DNA from: Aliivibrio_A sp016764915
GTDB lineage: Bacteria > Pseudomonadota > Gammaproteobacteria > Enterobacterales > Vibrionaceae
Direction: 5' to 3'
Length of the DNA: 64,000 nucleotides
NCBI GenBank assembly: GCA_965224595.1
Contig: OZ245058.1
Location: 3,100,001 to 3,164,000, forward strand
The position numbers and the translations under genes were made by a program. The notes below the pieces were generated by a model, which was not told the origin of the DNA, did not search any database, and was given only the letters and a program-made list of their open reading frames with translations. This document shows, piece after piece, positions 8,301 through 16,462 of the stretch. Numbering within the stretch: the stretch's first letter is position 1; each line of letters begins with the position of its first letter.

Positions 8301-9548
8301 ATGAAACGTAACGCGCTCCATAAACTCTCTCTCCTATCATGGATAAAAAACGCTGCTTGGTCAGCGTTTTTGATTTTTGTCCTATTTCCCACAACAACCC
8401 GGGCTGATGATCTATTGCACTGGATATCCAGTAATAGTGCAGTGGTTCCTTTTATGTTCTCAACGGAGAGTATGGGGACCACCATCGGGATGGCAGGAGT
8501 GATAAAAGGGGTCGGTCAGCCTCAAGCTGCATTAATTGGGGTTGGATTAATATCAGACAAAGGGACATACGCCACTTACATTGGCGCATCGAACTACCTT
8601 TTTGGTGACTCTTTACTTGTCGGTGGTGATGCATACACTTCAGAGTATAAAAGTTATAGCTACTACTTGGGTGACCAAGGCGGCAGTGGATCAAGTGGTG
8701 ATGATTTTACGTTAGCAGATGGTAAAGAAGATCAGCTTAGACTCTCGTTTCGTTATATTTTACCTCTGGGCTCTGCGCAGGAAGATGGTGCTAAATCAGC
8801 GCTTATCCAACATCGAAAGATCACTGGATGGCAGCCATTAGAGAGTGGTATCAGCAGTATAGAAATTCAGCCTTTTTATAAATCAAGAGATCTAGGACCA
8901 TCACAACCTAGTCATGAAGCGACGCAGACGTGGGGCACTCAATTAATGTTTGATTGGGATAACCGAGATGATCTGCGTAATCCGACTCAAGGCTCGCACT
9001 CTAACCTGACATTCAGTTATGCTCCTGAGCAAGGTGATGATAGCCAGTGGTGGACATGGGAGCTTGAACAGAGTGCTTATGTTGATTTAGGGCCGTTAAG
9101 TGAGTTATTCAACAAACAAGTAGTCGCATTTAACTTTTATACTGCTGATACTCCAAGTTGGCAGAGTGACAGCTATGATGGACGCCCCCCGGAGTATTCG
9201 GGCATTAACTTAGGTGGTTTATATCGCTTAAGAAGTTTTCAGTCAGGACGGTTTCACGATCGCTCTGCCATCGCATACAGTTTGGAATATCGAGTTATGC
9301 CTGATTGGCAACCGTTAGAGGAGATGCCCATTATTGGGTTTTATGATGTGCCGTGGTGGCAGTGGGTACTCTTTTACGATTTAGGCCAAGTCTCAGATAG
9401 TTATAATTTAAAAGCACTGCATGATGATATGAGTTGGAGTGCTGGCGCTGCGATACGCTTTCAAGTCGAAGGCGTTGTGGTTCGCACTGAGTTAGCATGG
9501 GGTAATGAGGACAGTGAGTTTAGAGTGATGATAAATCAGCCTTTCTAG
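8301..9548 (+). CDS. BamA/TamA-family (surface antigen D15-like) outer-membrane protein
   Basis: The start codon is one base after the alr stop. An N-terminal hydrophobic segment (SAFLIFVLFPTTTRA) looks like a signal peptide with cleavage near residue 35. The rest is a beta-barrel domain without recognisable POTRA repeats: blocks such as TQTWGTQLMFDWDNRDD followed by RNPTQGSHSNLTFSYAPE, and GGLYRLRSFQSGRFHDRSA, are the typical strand and L6-type motifs of the Omp85 C-terminal barrel. 415 residues is about the size of a barrel alone, so it is not BamA or TamA itself. Function unknown; possible outer-membrane protein or lipid handling. The tight spacing implies cotranscription with alr. Confidence 0.75.
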   Translation: MKRNALHKLSLLSWIKNAAWSAFLIFVLFPTTTRADDLLHWISSNSAVVPFMFSTESMGTTIGMAGVIKGVGQPQAALIGVGLISDKGTYATYIGASNYLFGDSLLVGGDAYTSEYKSYSYYLGDQGGSGSSGDDFTLADGKEDQLRLSFRYILPLGSAQEDGAKSALIQHRKITGWQPLESGISSIEIQPFYKSRDLGPSQPSHEATQTWGTQLMFDWDNRDDLRNPTQGSHSNLTFSYAPEQGDDSQWWTWELEQSAYVDLGPLSELFNKQVVAFNFYTADTPSWQSDSYDGRPPEYSGINLGGLYRLRSFQSGRFHDRSAIAYSLEYRVMPDWQPLEEMPIIGFYDVPWWQWVLFYDLGQVSDSYNLKALHDDMSWSAGAAIRFQVEGVVVRTELAWGNEDSEFRVMINQPF

Positions 9549-9644
9549 TCCCACTTTTGAATCAAGCTATGATTTTCCCGTGAGCGGTTTGAATTCACGT
9601 CAATGAAGGATTAGGCTAATATAATCTAATAAAAGGAATTACCA

Positions 9645-9974
9645 ATGATAAAAAAAGTAGCGGTAGTAGGTCTGAGTGTATTGCTTGCAGCTTGTAGCAA
9701 TAGTGTTGACGAAAAAGCAGATGACTTTATGGATGTCAGCTTTAATCTCTGTGCGACTAAGGTTAAATCTTTTTCGAAAGGGGATGATGGCATTATTCGA
9801 ACCGTCTGTGAAGATGGCAGTTATTTCCAAGTTAAAAACCAAGAGACTATTGAAGTGATGCAAGAGATCAATGGCGCTTACTGCAATGGTGTCGGTTTTA
9901 GCTCTTTTAATGAAAGAAAGAAGTATTACACCTTTACCTGCAAAAACGATCGCTCATTTAACATCGCTAAATAA
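9645..9974 (+). CDS. Small secreted lipoprotein of unknown function
   Basis: 109 residues starting with a lipoprotein signal peptide (MIKKVAVVGLSVLLAAC; lipobox LAAC, lipidated Cys at residue 17). The mature part is short and contains four further Cys, suggesting two disulfides in the periplasm. AAGGAAT precedes the start. I do not recognise a family. It stands alone between the barrel gene and pgi and is followed by a terminator. Confidence 0.7.
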   Translation: MIKKVAVVGLSVLLAACSNSVDEKADDFMDVSFNLCATKVKSFSKGDDGIIRTVCEDGSYFQVKNQETIEVMQEINGAYCNGVGFSSFNERKKYYTFTCKNDRSFNIAK

Positions 9975-9981
9975 AAATCAT

Positions 9982-10010
9982 AAAATGGTGGAACTCATTC
10001 CGCCATTTTT
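9982..10010 (+). terminator. Intrinsic terminator after the lipoprotein gene
   Basis: Stem AAAATGGTGGAA with TTCCGCCATTTT (one G-U pair) around CTCA, ending in a T-run. Confidence 0.8.
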
Positions 10011-10268
10011 GATCTAATTACTATAAAAAAAGTCAAAACTCTTCGATAATAGAAACCGCTCATTTCTTGCTCTTCTCATCATCCTTTAGATATATAAGAT
10101 CAGTAATGGTTTATTTGAGGGTGTTAGTGTAAATGGATGAAACAGGTAAGCAATACGTGTGGGATTACATGAGTTTATTATATATTTGAACAATGGGCAC
10201 CTGTGTTAGCGGAATTTTCACGCTTAATATGGGAGTAACGAACACATTCTTTCTCGGAAATATTCATT

Positions 10269-11921
10269 ATGTTGAAAAGCATCAACCCAACAAAAACACA
10301 GGCATGGTCAGAGTTAAGCGACCATTTTGAAACGGCTCAAAATTTTGAAATTTCAAAACTGTTTGCTGATGATCCAGAGCGATTCAAAAAATTCTCAACC
10401 CAATTTGGATCAGATATTTTACTCGACTACTCAAAGAACATCATTACAGAAGAGACCATGAGTAAGTTGTTCGCTTTAGCGGAACAGACAGAAGTGAAAT
10501 CATCGATTGATGCGATGTTTAGCGGTAAAGTAATCAATAAAACAGAAGATCGCTCAGTGCTGCACACCGCATTAAGGAATCGCAGCAATACGCCTGTTTT
10601 GGTTGATGGTAAAGATGTTATGCCTGCAATTAATGACGTCTTAGAGAAAATGAAACACTTTACCAACCGTATTCTTTCTGGAGAGTGGAAAGGGTATACC
10701 GGAAAAGCCATTACTGATGTGGTTAATATTGGTATAGGTGGTTCTGATCTTGGACCTTATATGGTGTCTGAAGCATTAGCGGCGTACAAAACGCCTTTAA
10801 ACATGCATTTTGTCTCTAATGTAGATGGTACTCATATCGCAGAAACATTGAAGCGAGTAAACCCAGAAACCACGCTATTTTTGATCGCATCAAAAACATT
10901 TACGACTCAAGAGACAATGAGCAATGCACTCTCAGCTCGTGATTGGTTCTTAACATCAGCAGTAGAGCAATCTCATGTAGCAAAACACTTTGCTGCACTG
11001 TCAACCAATGCAGAGTCAGTGGCAGCATTTGGTATTGATACTGATAACATGTTTGAGTTTTGGGATTGGGTTGGAGGTCGCTACTCTTTATGGTCTGCAA
11101 TCGGCTTGTCCATCTCTCTTTCTGTCGGCTTTGATAACTTTGTAGAGTTACTACAAGGTGCACACGATATGGATTTACACTTCTCACAAACAGAGGCTGA
11201 AAACAATATTCCGATTATTTTGGCTCTGATTGGTGTGTGGTATAACAACTTCCATGGTGCAGAGTCCGAAGCGATTCTCCCTTATGATCAATATATGCAT
11301 CGTTTTGCTGCCTACTTCCAACAAGGGAATATGGAGTCCAATGGCAAATGTGTCGATCGCGCAGGAGAGGTGGTTGATTATCAAACTGGACCGATTATTT
11401 GGGGTGAGCCTGGCACTAATGGTCAACACGCTTTCTATCAATTGATCCATCAAGGGACTAAGTTAATACCGTGTGATTTTATCGCCCCAGCAATGAGTCA
11501 TAATCCTATTGGTGATCATCACCAAAAGCTGATGTCTAATTTCTTTGCTCAGACAGAAGCACTGGCTTTTGGTAAGAGTAAAGAGCAGGTTGAGGGGGAG
11601 TTGGTTGCTGCGGGTAAAACAGCGCAAGAGATAGAAGAGCTGGTTAACTTTAAAGTATTCGAAGGTAATCGTCCAACCAACTCAATTTTGGTAAAACAGA
11701 TCACACCTAGAACTTTAGGTAATTTAATCGCGATGTATGAACATAAGATCTTTGTTCAAGGGATTATTTGGAATGTTTTCAGTTTTGATCAGTGGGGCGT
11801 TGAGCTGGGTAAACAACTGGCGAATCAAATACTGCCAGAACTGCGTGATAACCAGAGTGTGACATCGCATGATAGCTCAACCAATGGTTTGATTAATGCC
11901 TTTAAAGCTTTTCAAGCTTAA
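10269..11921 (+). CDS. pgi: Glucose-6-phosphate isomerase
   Basis: Interconverts glucose 6-phosphate and fructose 6-phosphate in glycolysis and gluconeogenesis. 550 residues, family length. Both family signatures are present: DWVGGRYSLWSAIGLSI and GIIWNVFSFDQWGVELGKQLA; the substrate phosphate loop is IGIGGSDLGPYMV. Monocistronic: about 258 bases of AT-rich upstream sequence without a gene precede it, and a strong terminator follows. Confidence 0.98.
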   Translation: MLKSINPTKTQAWSELSDHFETAQNFEISKLFADDPERFKKFSTQFGSDILLDYSKNIITEETMSKLFALAEQTEVKSSIDAMFSGKVINKTEDRSVLHTALRNRSNTPVLVDGKDVMPAINDVLEKMKHFTNRILSGEWKGYTGKAITDVVNIGIGGSDLGPYMVSEALAAYKTPLNMHFVSNVDGTHIAETLKRVNPETTLFLIASKTFTTQETMSNALSARDWFLTSAVEQSHVAKHFAALSTNAESVAAFGIDTDNMFEFWDWVGGRYSLWSAIGLSISLSVGFDNFVELLQGAHDMDLHFSQTEAENNIPIILALIGVWYNNFHGAESEAILPYDQYMHRFAAYFQQGNMESNGKCVDRAGEVVDYQTGPIIWGEPGTNGQHAFYQLIHQGTKLIPCDFIAPAMSHNPIGDHHQKLMSNFFAQTEALAFGKSKEQVEGELVAAGKTAQEIEELVNFKVFEGNRPTNSILVKQITPRTLGNLIAMYEHKIFVQGIIWNVFSFDQWGVELGKQLANQILPELRDNQSVTSHDSSTNGLINAFKAFQA

Positions 11922-11946
11922 TCAAGAGCTGGTCTGAAAGACAAAT

Positions 11947-11979
11947 AAAAGGGGTTGAACTATGTTCAACCCCTTTTTT
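11947..11979 (+). terminator. Intrinsic terminator after pgi
   Basis: Stem AAAAGGGGTTGAAC / GTTCAACCCCTTTT with a 3-base loop, flanked by A-run and T-run, so it can act in both directions between pgi and the convergent CheX-like gene. Confidence 0.93.
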
Positions 11980-12005
11980 AAATCAGTGTTTAGCCAGAAA
12001 TACAG

Positions 12006-12467
12006 CTACTCAAATGAAATCTCAATATGGGCATTTCCCCATTGGGTTTCAAAAGGCATGATGATGATTGCGCCTTTGCATTTATGGCTAATGGTATGCC
12101 CACGGCCAGAAACGACAATTGGTGTTGCCATATCAAAATCATAACCTGATTCCGATAAAATTCTTTTAGCACCGCCAGCAACCATATTGGTTATTTCACC
12201 CACCATGTCCGATATCTCTTCGTTAATGGCTTTAGGTCTCTCACCTAGCATTTTTTCCATGATCTCTAAAGCTAGCCCTTCTTCAAAGCTGATGGACATC
12301 GAGCCTGCTATTTTAGGCCCAACCATTCCTATTAACCCAGAGACATCACCGCGAGCAATTTCATCTTTTTTTACTCTTGGCTTTTGAGGGGTGAGTTCCA
12401 TGGTGGCCATAGTTTTAAGTACATTTAGTAATGAGACTAGAAATGGATTTACAAATTCAGCACGCAT
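12006..12467 (-). CDS. CheX-like chemotaxis phosphatase domain protein
   Basis: 153 residues when started at the ATG at 12467 (MRAEFVNPFLVSLLNVLKTM); a longer frame upstream runs into zur and is unlikely. The protein is a single CheX/CheC-type domain with the phosphatase signature E91-I-T-N94 in EITNMVAGGAKR, where the acidic residue and Asn dephosphorylate CheY-like receiver domains. The final strand EISFE closes the domain. It lies directly downstream of zur in the same direction with a 43-base gap, a neighbourhood also typical for Vibrionaceae. The partner response regulator is not in this window, so the target is unknown. Confidence 0.85.
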   Translation of the reverse strand: MRAEFVNPFLVSLLNVLKTMATMELTPQKPRVKKDEIARGDVSGLIGMVGPKIAGSMSISFEEGLALEIMEKMLGERPKAINEEISDMVGEITNMVAGGAKRILSESGYDFDMATPIVVSGRGHTISHKCKGAIIIMPFETQWGNAHIEISFE

Positions 12468-12510
12468 AATAGTATTAATTATTCCCTTCAAGACCGTTAT
12501 TATTGCTCTT

Positions 12511-12993
12511 TTATTGGCATTTTTCACACACGCCATGAGTTTCCAATACGTGGCTTTTAACGGTAAATTCAAATTTATCAGCGTTGATGGCTAAACGCTG
12601 AGTTAACTCTTTATCGTGTATCTCTTCTACGCTACCACATTTATCACAAATGAGCAGTTGAGAACAGTGTTCATTCTCACCAATTACACAGCAAGAGACA
12701 AAACTGTTGGTCGACTCTACTCTGTGAATAAACCCTTGAGCTAAAAGAAAATCCAGAGCTCGGTATATGGTTGGAGGTTTGGCTTTTGGCTCAGTTTCTC
12801 TTAACTTATCAAGGAGGTCATAAGCACTGATTGAACCTTGGTGAAATAGAATTAATTCTAGTACATGTAAGCGCTGAGGAGTGAGCCTAACTCCACGTTG
12901 ATGGCAGATCTGTTCAACTTTATTTAATAGTGATTGGTCCACGGATCTGATTTCTTTAATCAACGAATTAGTGGGCGATTCTATCACAATCAT
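12511..12993 (-). CDS. zur: Zinc uptake regulator Zur (Fur family)
   Basis: Zn(II)-dependent repressor of zinc import genes. 160 residues from the ATG at 12993 (a TTG two codons earlier is a less likely start). Winged-helix DNA-binding domain with TPQRLHVLELIL and KPPTIYRALDFLLAQGFIHRVES; C-terminal dimerisation and metal domain with Cys pairs (CDKCGSVEEIH, GVCEKC) and His residues, as in Zur rather than Fur. It stood divergent to dusA, the E. coli-type zur/dusA/pspG neighbourhood now split by the island. A plausible target is the zinc locus at 41.8-45.3 kb. Confidence 0.93.
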   Translation of the reverse strand: MIVIESPTNSLIKEIRSVDQSLLNKVEQICHQRGVRLTPQRLHVLELILFHQGSISAYDLLDKLRETEPKAKPPTIYRALDFLLAQGFIHRVESTNSFVSCCVIGENEHCSQLLICDKCGSVEEIHDKELTQRLAINADKFEFTVKSHVLETHGVCEKCQ

Positions 12994-13072
12994 TATCAAT
13001 TAATCACAAATTGCGAATTAGACTTAAGCCTATGCTAAAATCGCGATCTCGATCACTATATAGACCTGTTAG

Positions 13073-13150
13073 ATGAATAATTACCCTATGCAGCGCTTCG
13101 GCGTTGCCCCGATGCTAGGTTGGACCGTTTATCGTTCAATCTGCATTTAA
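13073..13150 (+). pseudogene. Orphaned 5' end of dusA left by island insertion
   Basis: An ATG in the native dusA position encodes MNNYPMQRFGVAPMLGW, after which the frame diverges and stops at 13148-13150 (25 codons). The intact dusA at 21693 has YPMQRFSVAPMLDWTD at the same place, so this is the displaced N terminus. Two residues differ (Ser to Gly, Asp to Gly), consistent with loss of constraint or with the incoming att sequence. The original dusA promoter upstream is presumably still present and now reads into the island. Confidence 0.88.
13078..13125 (+). repeat. Left attachment site (attL) in dusA
   Basis: 48-bp segment matching 21716-21763 at 46 positions (mismatches at 13100 and 13119). 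It consists of the first codons of dusA and marks the left edge of the island. The dusA 5' end is a known integration site for a class of tyrosine integrases. Confidence 0.9.
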
Positions 13151-13196
13151 ATCAGTTGGTTATTGTTTTTTGGTTTTTGATTGGGTTCCTGTGGAG

Positions 13197-13219
13197 ACAC
13201 TGTTGGAGTGTGTTTTTTT
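13197..13219 (+). terminator. Possible short terminator after the dusA remnant
   Basis: Five-bp stem ACACT / AGTGT with loop GTTGG followed by G and seven T. It would stop transcription from the old dusA promoter. The stem is short, so confidence is low. Confidence 0.4.
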
Positions 13220-13572
13220 AAGTTTTCATCTTATTTTAGGCTTTATTTTTTTACTCATTTATTTTCATTTCTCTCTAATTTGGAAAGAAATAGAGGCAAA
13301 TACCAGCTAGATCTCCAATTTAACCCTTATAATATTTAGAAATGAAACTTTACCGAACTTTTGATTTTCTATTTACTTCGTCGTCCATTTCATGGGAATG
13401 AACCATAATTGTATTTAAATAGCCTTTGCTTATTATGATTTTTTTACACCTTGATTATTATCCCTAGCCCTTTATCTGGATTAATATTTTTGACAAGCTA
13501 ATATTGACCATTATTTTTTATATAAGTACGCAATAGGGAATATAGCGAGATAGAAAAATTATTGTAATAAAC

Positions 13573-13594
13573 AAAAAAACCTCCATTTAGGAGG
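13573..13594 (-). terminator. Terminator of the leftward island operon
   Basis: On the minus strand a CCTCC / GGAGG stem with a 5-base loop is followed by a run of seven T, about 90 bases after the IMPase stop. Confidence 0.75.
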
Positions 13595-13685
13595 GTTCAA
13601 CAAGCCTTAATTTAATAATTTAAAAAGACTATCAATGTTCAATAACTTTTTGATATCAAGCTATATTTTATGACTTTTTTCACTC

Positions 13686-14447
13686 TTAATAGTGTAACTC
13701 TTTCAACTTATGCCACAACTGTGGGCTCGCAGCCCATACTGGATTCCCTGTCAGCAACCCATCACCTTCAAGAAAAGCAGATGTTTTTCCTCCTGCTTCC
13801 TCAATCAATAGTAGACCAGCTAAAGCATCCCAACTGTTAAGGTGGGACTCGTAATAACCATGTATTAGTCCATGGGAAACATGCGCAAGCATTAATGCGC
13901 CCGCACCAAAACGTCGATGTTCAATATTTTTCGCATCTAAAGTCGTAAGCAAATCCAAGTATTCATCCAAAGGGCGACGGTTAGATCTACCTATACCAAT
14001 GATTTCTTGGCCTTCTTCAGGATCATTTATAATCAATGGCACACCATTTAAGTAAGCCCCTTTACCATGCTCAGCAAAGAATAACTCATTTCTATCAGGA
14101 GCATAAACGAAACCAATTTTAATTTCCCCTTTTACAACATAAGCGACTGAAATACACCAATAATCCATTCCCTGAAGGTAGTTGGTTGTTCCGTCGATGG
14201 GATCTATCACCCAAACTCCGGCCTCACTATCGCCTTCAGTCAAACCACTCTCTTCTCCTAAAAATCCATCTTCAGGAAACAATATGTGAATGCATTTTTT
14301 TAGCGCATTTTCAACACTTAAATCAGCTTCAGAGACAAAATCCTGCCTGCTCTTTGTCGTCACTGATACCCCTGATTGACGAATCTCTTGTGCATGTTTT
14401 CCGGCTTTTTTAATTGCCACTTCTAACGCTTTGTATTGATCTTGCAT
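13686..14447 (-). CDS. Inositol-monophosphatase-family phosphatase
   Basis: 253-residue member of the Mg-dependent, Li-sensitive phosphatase family. The metal-binding motifs are intact: GEES at residues 64-67, DPIDGTTN at residues 82-89 and the C-terminal SWDALAGLLLIEEAGG. The family dephosphorylates inositol phosphates, sugar phosphates, histidinol phosphate or PAP; the sequence alone does not fix the substrate. It is the last gene of the leftward island operon, one base after the LacI stop, and faces the ABC importer operon. This suggests a catabolic role: releasing phosphate from an imported phosphorylated polyol or sugar. It is distinct from the housekeeping CysQ and Fbp encoded elsewhere in the window. 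Confidence 0.9.
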   Translation of the reverse strand: MQDQYKALEVAIKKAGKHAQEIRQSGVSVTTKSRQDFVSEADLSVENALKKCIHILFPEDGFLGEESGLTEGDSEAGVWVIDPIDGTTNYLQGMDYWCISVAYVVKGEIKIGFVYAPDRNELFFAEHGKGAYLNGVPLIINDPEEGQEIIGIGRSNRRPLDEYLDLLTTLDAKNIEHRRFGAGALMLAHVSHGLIHGYYESHLNSWDALAGLLLIEEAGGKTSAFLEGDGLLTGNPVWAASPQLWHKLKELHY

Positions 14448-14448
14448 T

Positions 14449-15492
14449 TTATCGTGCCCTTTTATTGTCTGCGTGTGGTGAAGTGTTTCTAATGATTAAT
14501 TTAACGGGTATTTCTTCGAAACGTTGAGTGATATGAGGGTCTTGTCCTCTTGATTCTAAGCAAGTTAAAACTCGCTGTGCCGTGGTGGTGACGTCTTGGT
14601 GGATGGTTGTTAAACGGTAGCTGTACTGTGAAGTTTGAAGTGTATTGTCAAAACCAATAATTAGGAAATTAGTCGGTGCATCAAATCCATTTTCTCTCAT
14701 TCCGTCCAAAAAACCACAAGCCAATTGAGCATTAGCACAAAAAATACCATCAACTTTTTTTACTTGTTTACAGTAATCATGTGCTGCTTGTCTTCCTCCT
14801 TCGTAGCCATCTAGCTCGGTGATTATTTCGAGAAAATCAGACTTATGAAAAGAATTTTTTTTGGTCATTACCTGACGAAAAGCCTCACCTCGATTTATGC
14901 CAGACCAAGTAGAACCTTTATAATTCACCCAACCAACAGAAGTGCAGCCTGAATTTATTAGTTGCTTAGAAACGAGTAACGCCGCCATGTTATTGTTAGA
15001 GCAGACAAAGTCGACATTGGGAATGTCCATCTGACGGTTAATACCAACGACTGGAATATTGTGTCGAACACATTCTCTCACTAAATCAGCAGGAGGCTGA
15101 CCCGATGTAATAATTACTCCAGAGACTCTAAATTGTGTAAAGCGACGGATAGTCATTTCTAATTCGTCGGCATTTTGTACTTCGGTTACGAGTGCTTGGT
15201 ATCCTTTTCTTTGAATTTCATTTAGTAAACCTTCTAATAAACTACTACGAAAAGGATCACTTAATCGCGCGATTATTACACCAATTAAGTGACTACGTTT
15301 TCGATTTAACCCCTGTGCTAAAAAATTAACTTGATAGCCAAGTTCACTTGCTGCTTGCAGTATTTTCTCACGTGTTTTTTGAGCAACACTACTGTTATTA
15401 CTGAACGTCCGAGAAACGGTTGCGCGTGAAACGCCTGCAAGTTTAGCAACGTCTTCAGCTGTCACCGATCTACTGTTTTGAGCCTTCTTCAC
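14449..15492 (-). CDS. LacI-family transcriptional regulator
   Basis: 347 residues. N-terminal helix-turn-helix at residues 11-31 (TAEDVAKLAGVSRATVSRTF) with hinge helix up to about residue 60 (FLAQGLNRKRSHLIGVIIAR), then a periplasmic-binding-protein-like sensor domain (residues 67-337). LacI members bind palindromic operators with a central CG pair, and a perfect 20-bp palindrome with central ACACGTGT lies between this operon and the divergent importer genes. It is therefore the likely local repressor, controlled by a catabolite of the imported compound. It sits between the MBL hydrolase (11-base gap) and the phosphatase (1-base gap). Confidence 0.93.
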   Translation of the reverse strand: MKKAQNSRSVTAEDVAKLAGVSRATVSRTFSNNSSVAQKTREKILQAASELGYQVNFLAQGLNRKRSHLIGVIIARLSDPFRSSLLEGLLNEIQRKGYQALVTEVQNADELEMTIRRFTQFRVSGVIITSGQPPADLVRECVRHNIPVVGINRQMDIPNVDFVCSNNNMAALLVSKQLINSGCTSVGWVNYKGSTWSGINRGEAFRQVMTKKNSFHKSDFLEIITELDGYEGGRQAAHDYCKQVKKVDGIFCANAQLACGFLDGMRENGFDAPTNFLIIGFDNTLQTSQYSYRLTTIHQDVTTTAQRVLTCLESRGQDPHITQRFEEIPVKLIIRNTSPHADNKRAR

Positions 15493-15503
15493 GATTCTTT
15501 CCC

Positions 15504-16286
15504 TTACTCTATGATCGTAGAAACTTGTATTTTTTTAATATAATTCTCGTTTTCTAAATCAATGAATAACCCATCTTTACTTAAAAATAACTTAGGTATG
15601 TATTGAACTGCTTCGGAAATGTCAGGTGTTACTTCATCAAAGAGGTGGTAGATCCCTAGAGATTTTATACCTGTTTCTACTAATAAACGTTCACAATCTG
15701 CTAAATCACCATGAGAGGCATTGTGCGGTAAAGGTTCAAAAGAGGCACATTCTTGAAAGGCAATATCAACCCCATTCATCAGTTTTTTGCTTGCTACAGT
15801 GGGGCGTCCATCCCCACTGAAAAATAAAGTTTGTTGGTCCGCTGTAATACGAATCGCACGGTTGCTTATTTCATGCTGAGTATTGGCTGTGTCAATTGTC
15901 CAATTTTTCCACTCAAAAGAGTCACTAATCTCCCGCCAATGAATGTCGAAACATATATCTTTCTCTGGCCAAGTTGATAATGCCACTAGCGCTTCAAGTG
16001 GTTCTTTTTGTTCTGTTTGGCAAAAAATGGTTAACGGTTCAGCTCTTTTAAAACTTTTCCATTGGTTTATCAAAGCGGCTAACCCAGAACAATGATCAGG
16101 GTGGATATGAGTAAAATAAATTACCTGTATTTCGTTTACTCCAATACCTCGTTGCCAAATAGCTCTAGGTACAGTTGGGCCACAGTCGATGAGCCATTGA
16201 TTCTCCTGCGAATCGATAATTCTAATTGAAGATGTATTACTGTGTTTCGAGAACGCGCTACCACAACCAATCACATCAATTTTCAT
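15504..16286 (-). CDS. Metallo-beta-lactamase-fold hydrolase, RNase Z/PhnP-like phosphodiesterase type
   Basis: 260 residues. The start MKIDVIGCGSAFSKHSNTSS and the metal motif H60-I-H62-P-D64-H65 (FTHIHPDHCSGLAALI) place it in the MBL subgroup that includes RNase Z and PhnP, many of which hydrolyse phosphodiesters or cyclic phosphates. Further metal-site candidates are LFFSGDGRP and NASHGDLAD, and IYHLFDE near the C terminus. It lacks a signal peptide and is cytoplasmic. First gene of the leftward operon, directly facing the importer genes across a 20-bp palindrome. Inferred role: opening a phosphodiester or cyclic phosphate to a monoester that the neighbouring phosphatase can use. The precise substrate is unknown. 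Confidence 0.83.
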   Translation of the reverse strand: MKIDVIGCGSAFSKHSNTSSIRIIDSQENQWLIDCGPTVPRAIWQRGIGVNEIQVIYFTHIHPDHCSGLAALINQWKSFKRAEPLTIFCQTEQKEPLEALVALSTWPEKDICFDIHWREISDSFEWKNWTIDTANTQHEISNRAIRITADQQTLFFSGDGRPTVASKKLMNGVDIAFQECASFEPLPHNASHGDLADCERLLVETGIKSLGIYHLFDEVTPDISEAVQYIPKLFLSKDGLFIDLENENYIKKIQVSTIIE

Positions 16287-16388
16287 ATTGCCTCACAAAG
16301 TTTTTTTTTAGTTTAATAGAATTGTCATAAAGTTCCGACAAAGTAGGTCCCCATAATGTCGGTTAAAGGTTACATTTTTTTTACAAGT

Positions 16389-16408
16389 TAATGAACACGT
16401 GTTCATTA
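16389..16408. promoter_or_regulatory. 20-bp perfect palindrome, candidate operator for the island LacI regulator
   Basis: TAATGAACACGTGTTCATTA is its own reverse complement. It lies in the divergent region between the MBL hydrolase and the importer ATPase. For the rightward unit a TTACAA / CATTAT pair with 17-bp spacing (16381-16386, 16404-16409) would place the palindrome between the -35 and -10 elements, a blocking position. A second, weaker inverted repeat (CCGACA 16335-16340, TGTCGG 16357-16362) lies nearer the leftward start. Confidence 0.75.
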
Positions 16409-16462
16409 TGTAAAAGAAATTTAAAAACCTCCGGCAATCGTTTTATCGTACTGGAGCAAAGC

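Larger units (their letters stand above)
13151..13685. other. AT-rich stretch without a recognisable gene
   Basis: 535 bases at the left end of the island. I see no open frame with coding character on either strand. It holds two candidate terminators (13197-13219 on the plus strand and 13573-13594 on the minus strand) and otherwise low-complexity AT-rich sequence, which could be the eroded remains of lost island genes. Confidence 0.6.

Noticed and set aside
16391..16462. Upstream ATG extension of the island ATPase
   Set aside because: The ATG lies within the operator palindrome, lacks a ribosome-binding site, and adds 24 residues unlike the family; the ATG at 16463 has GGAG at six bases.
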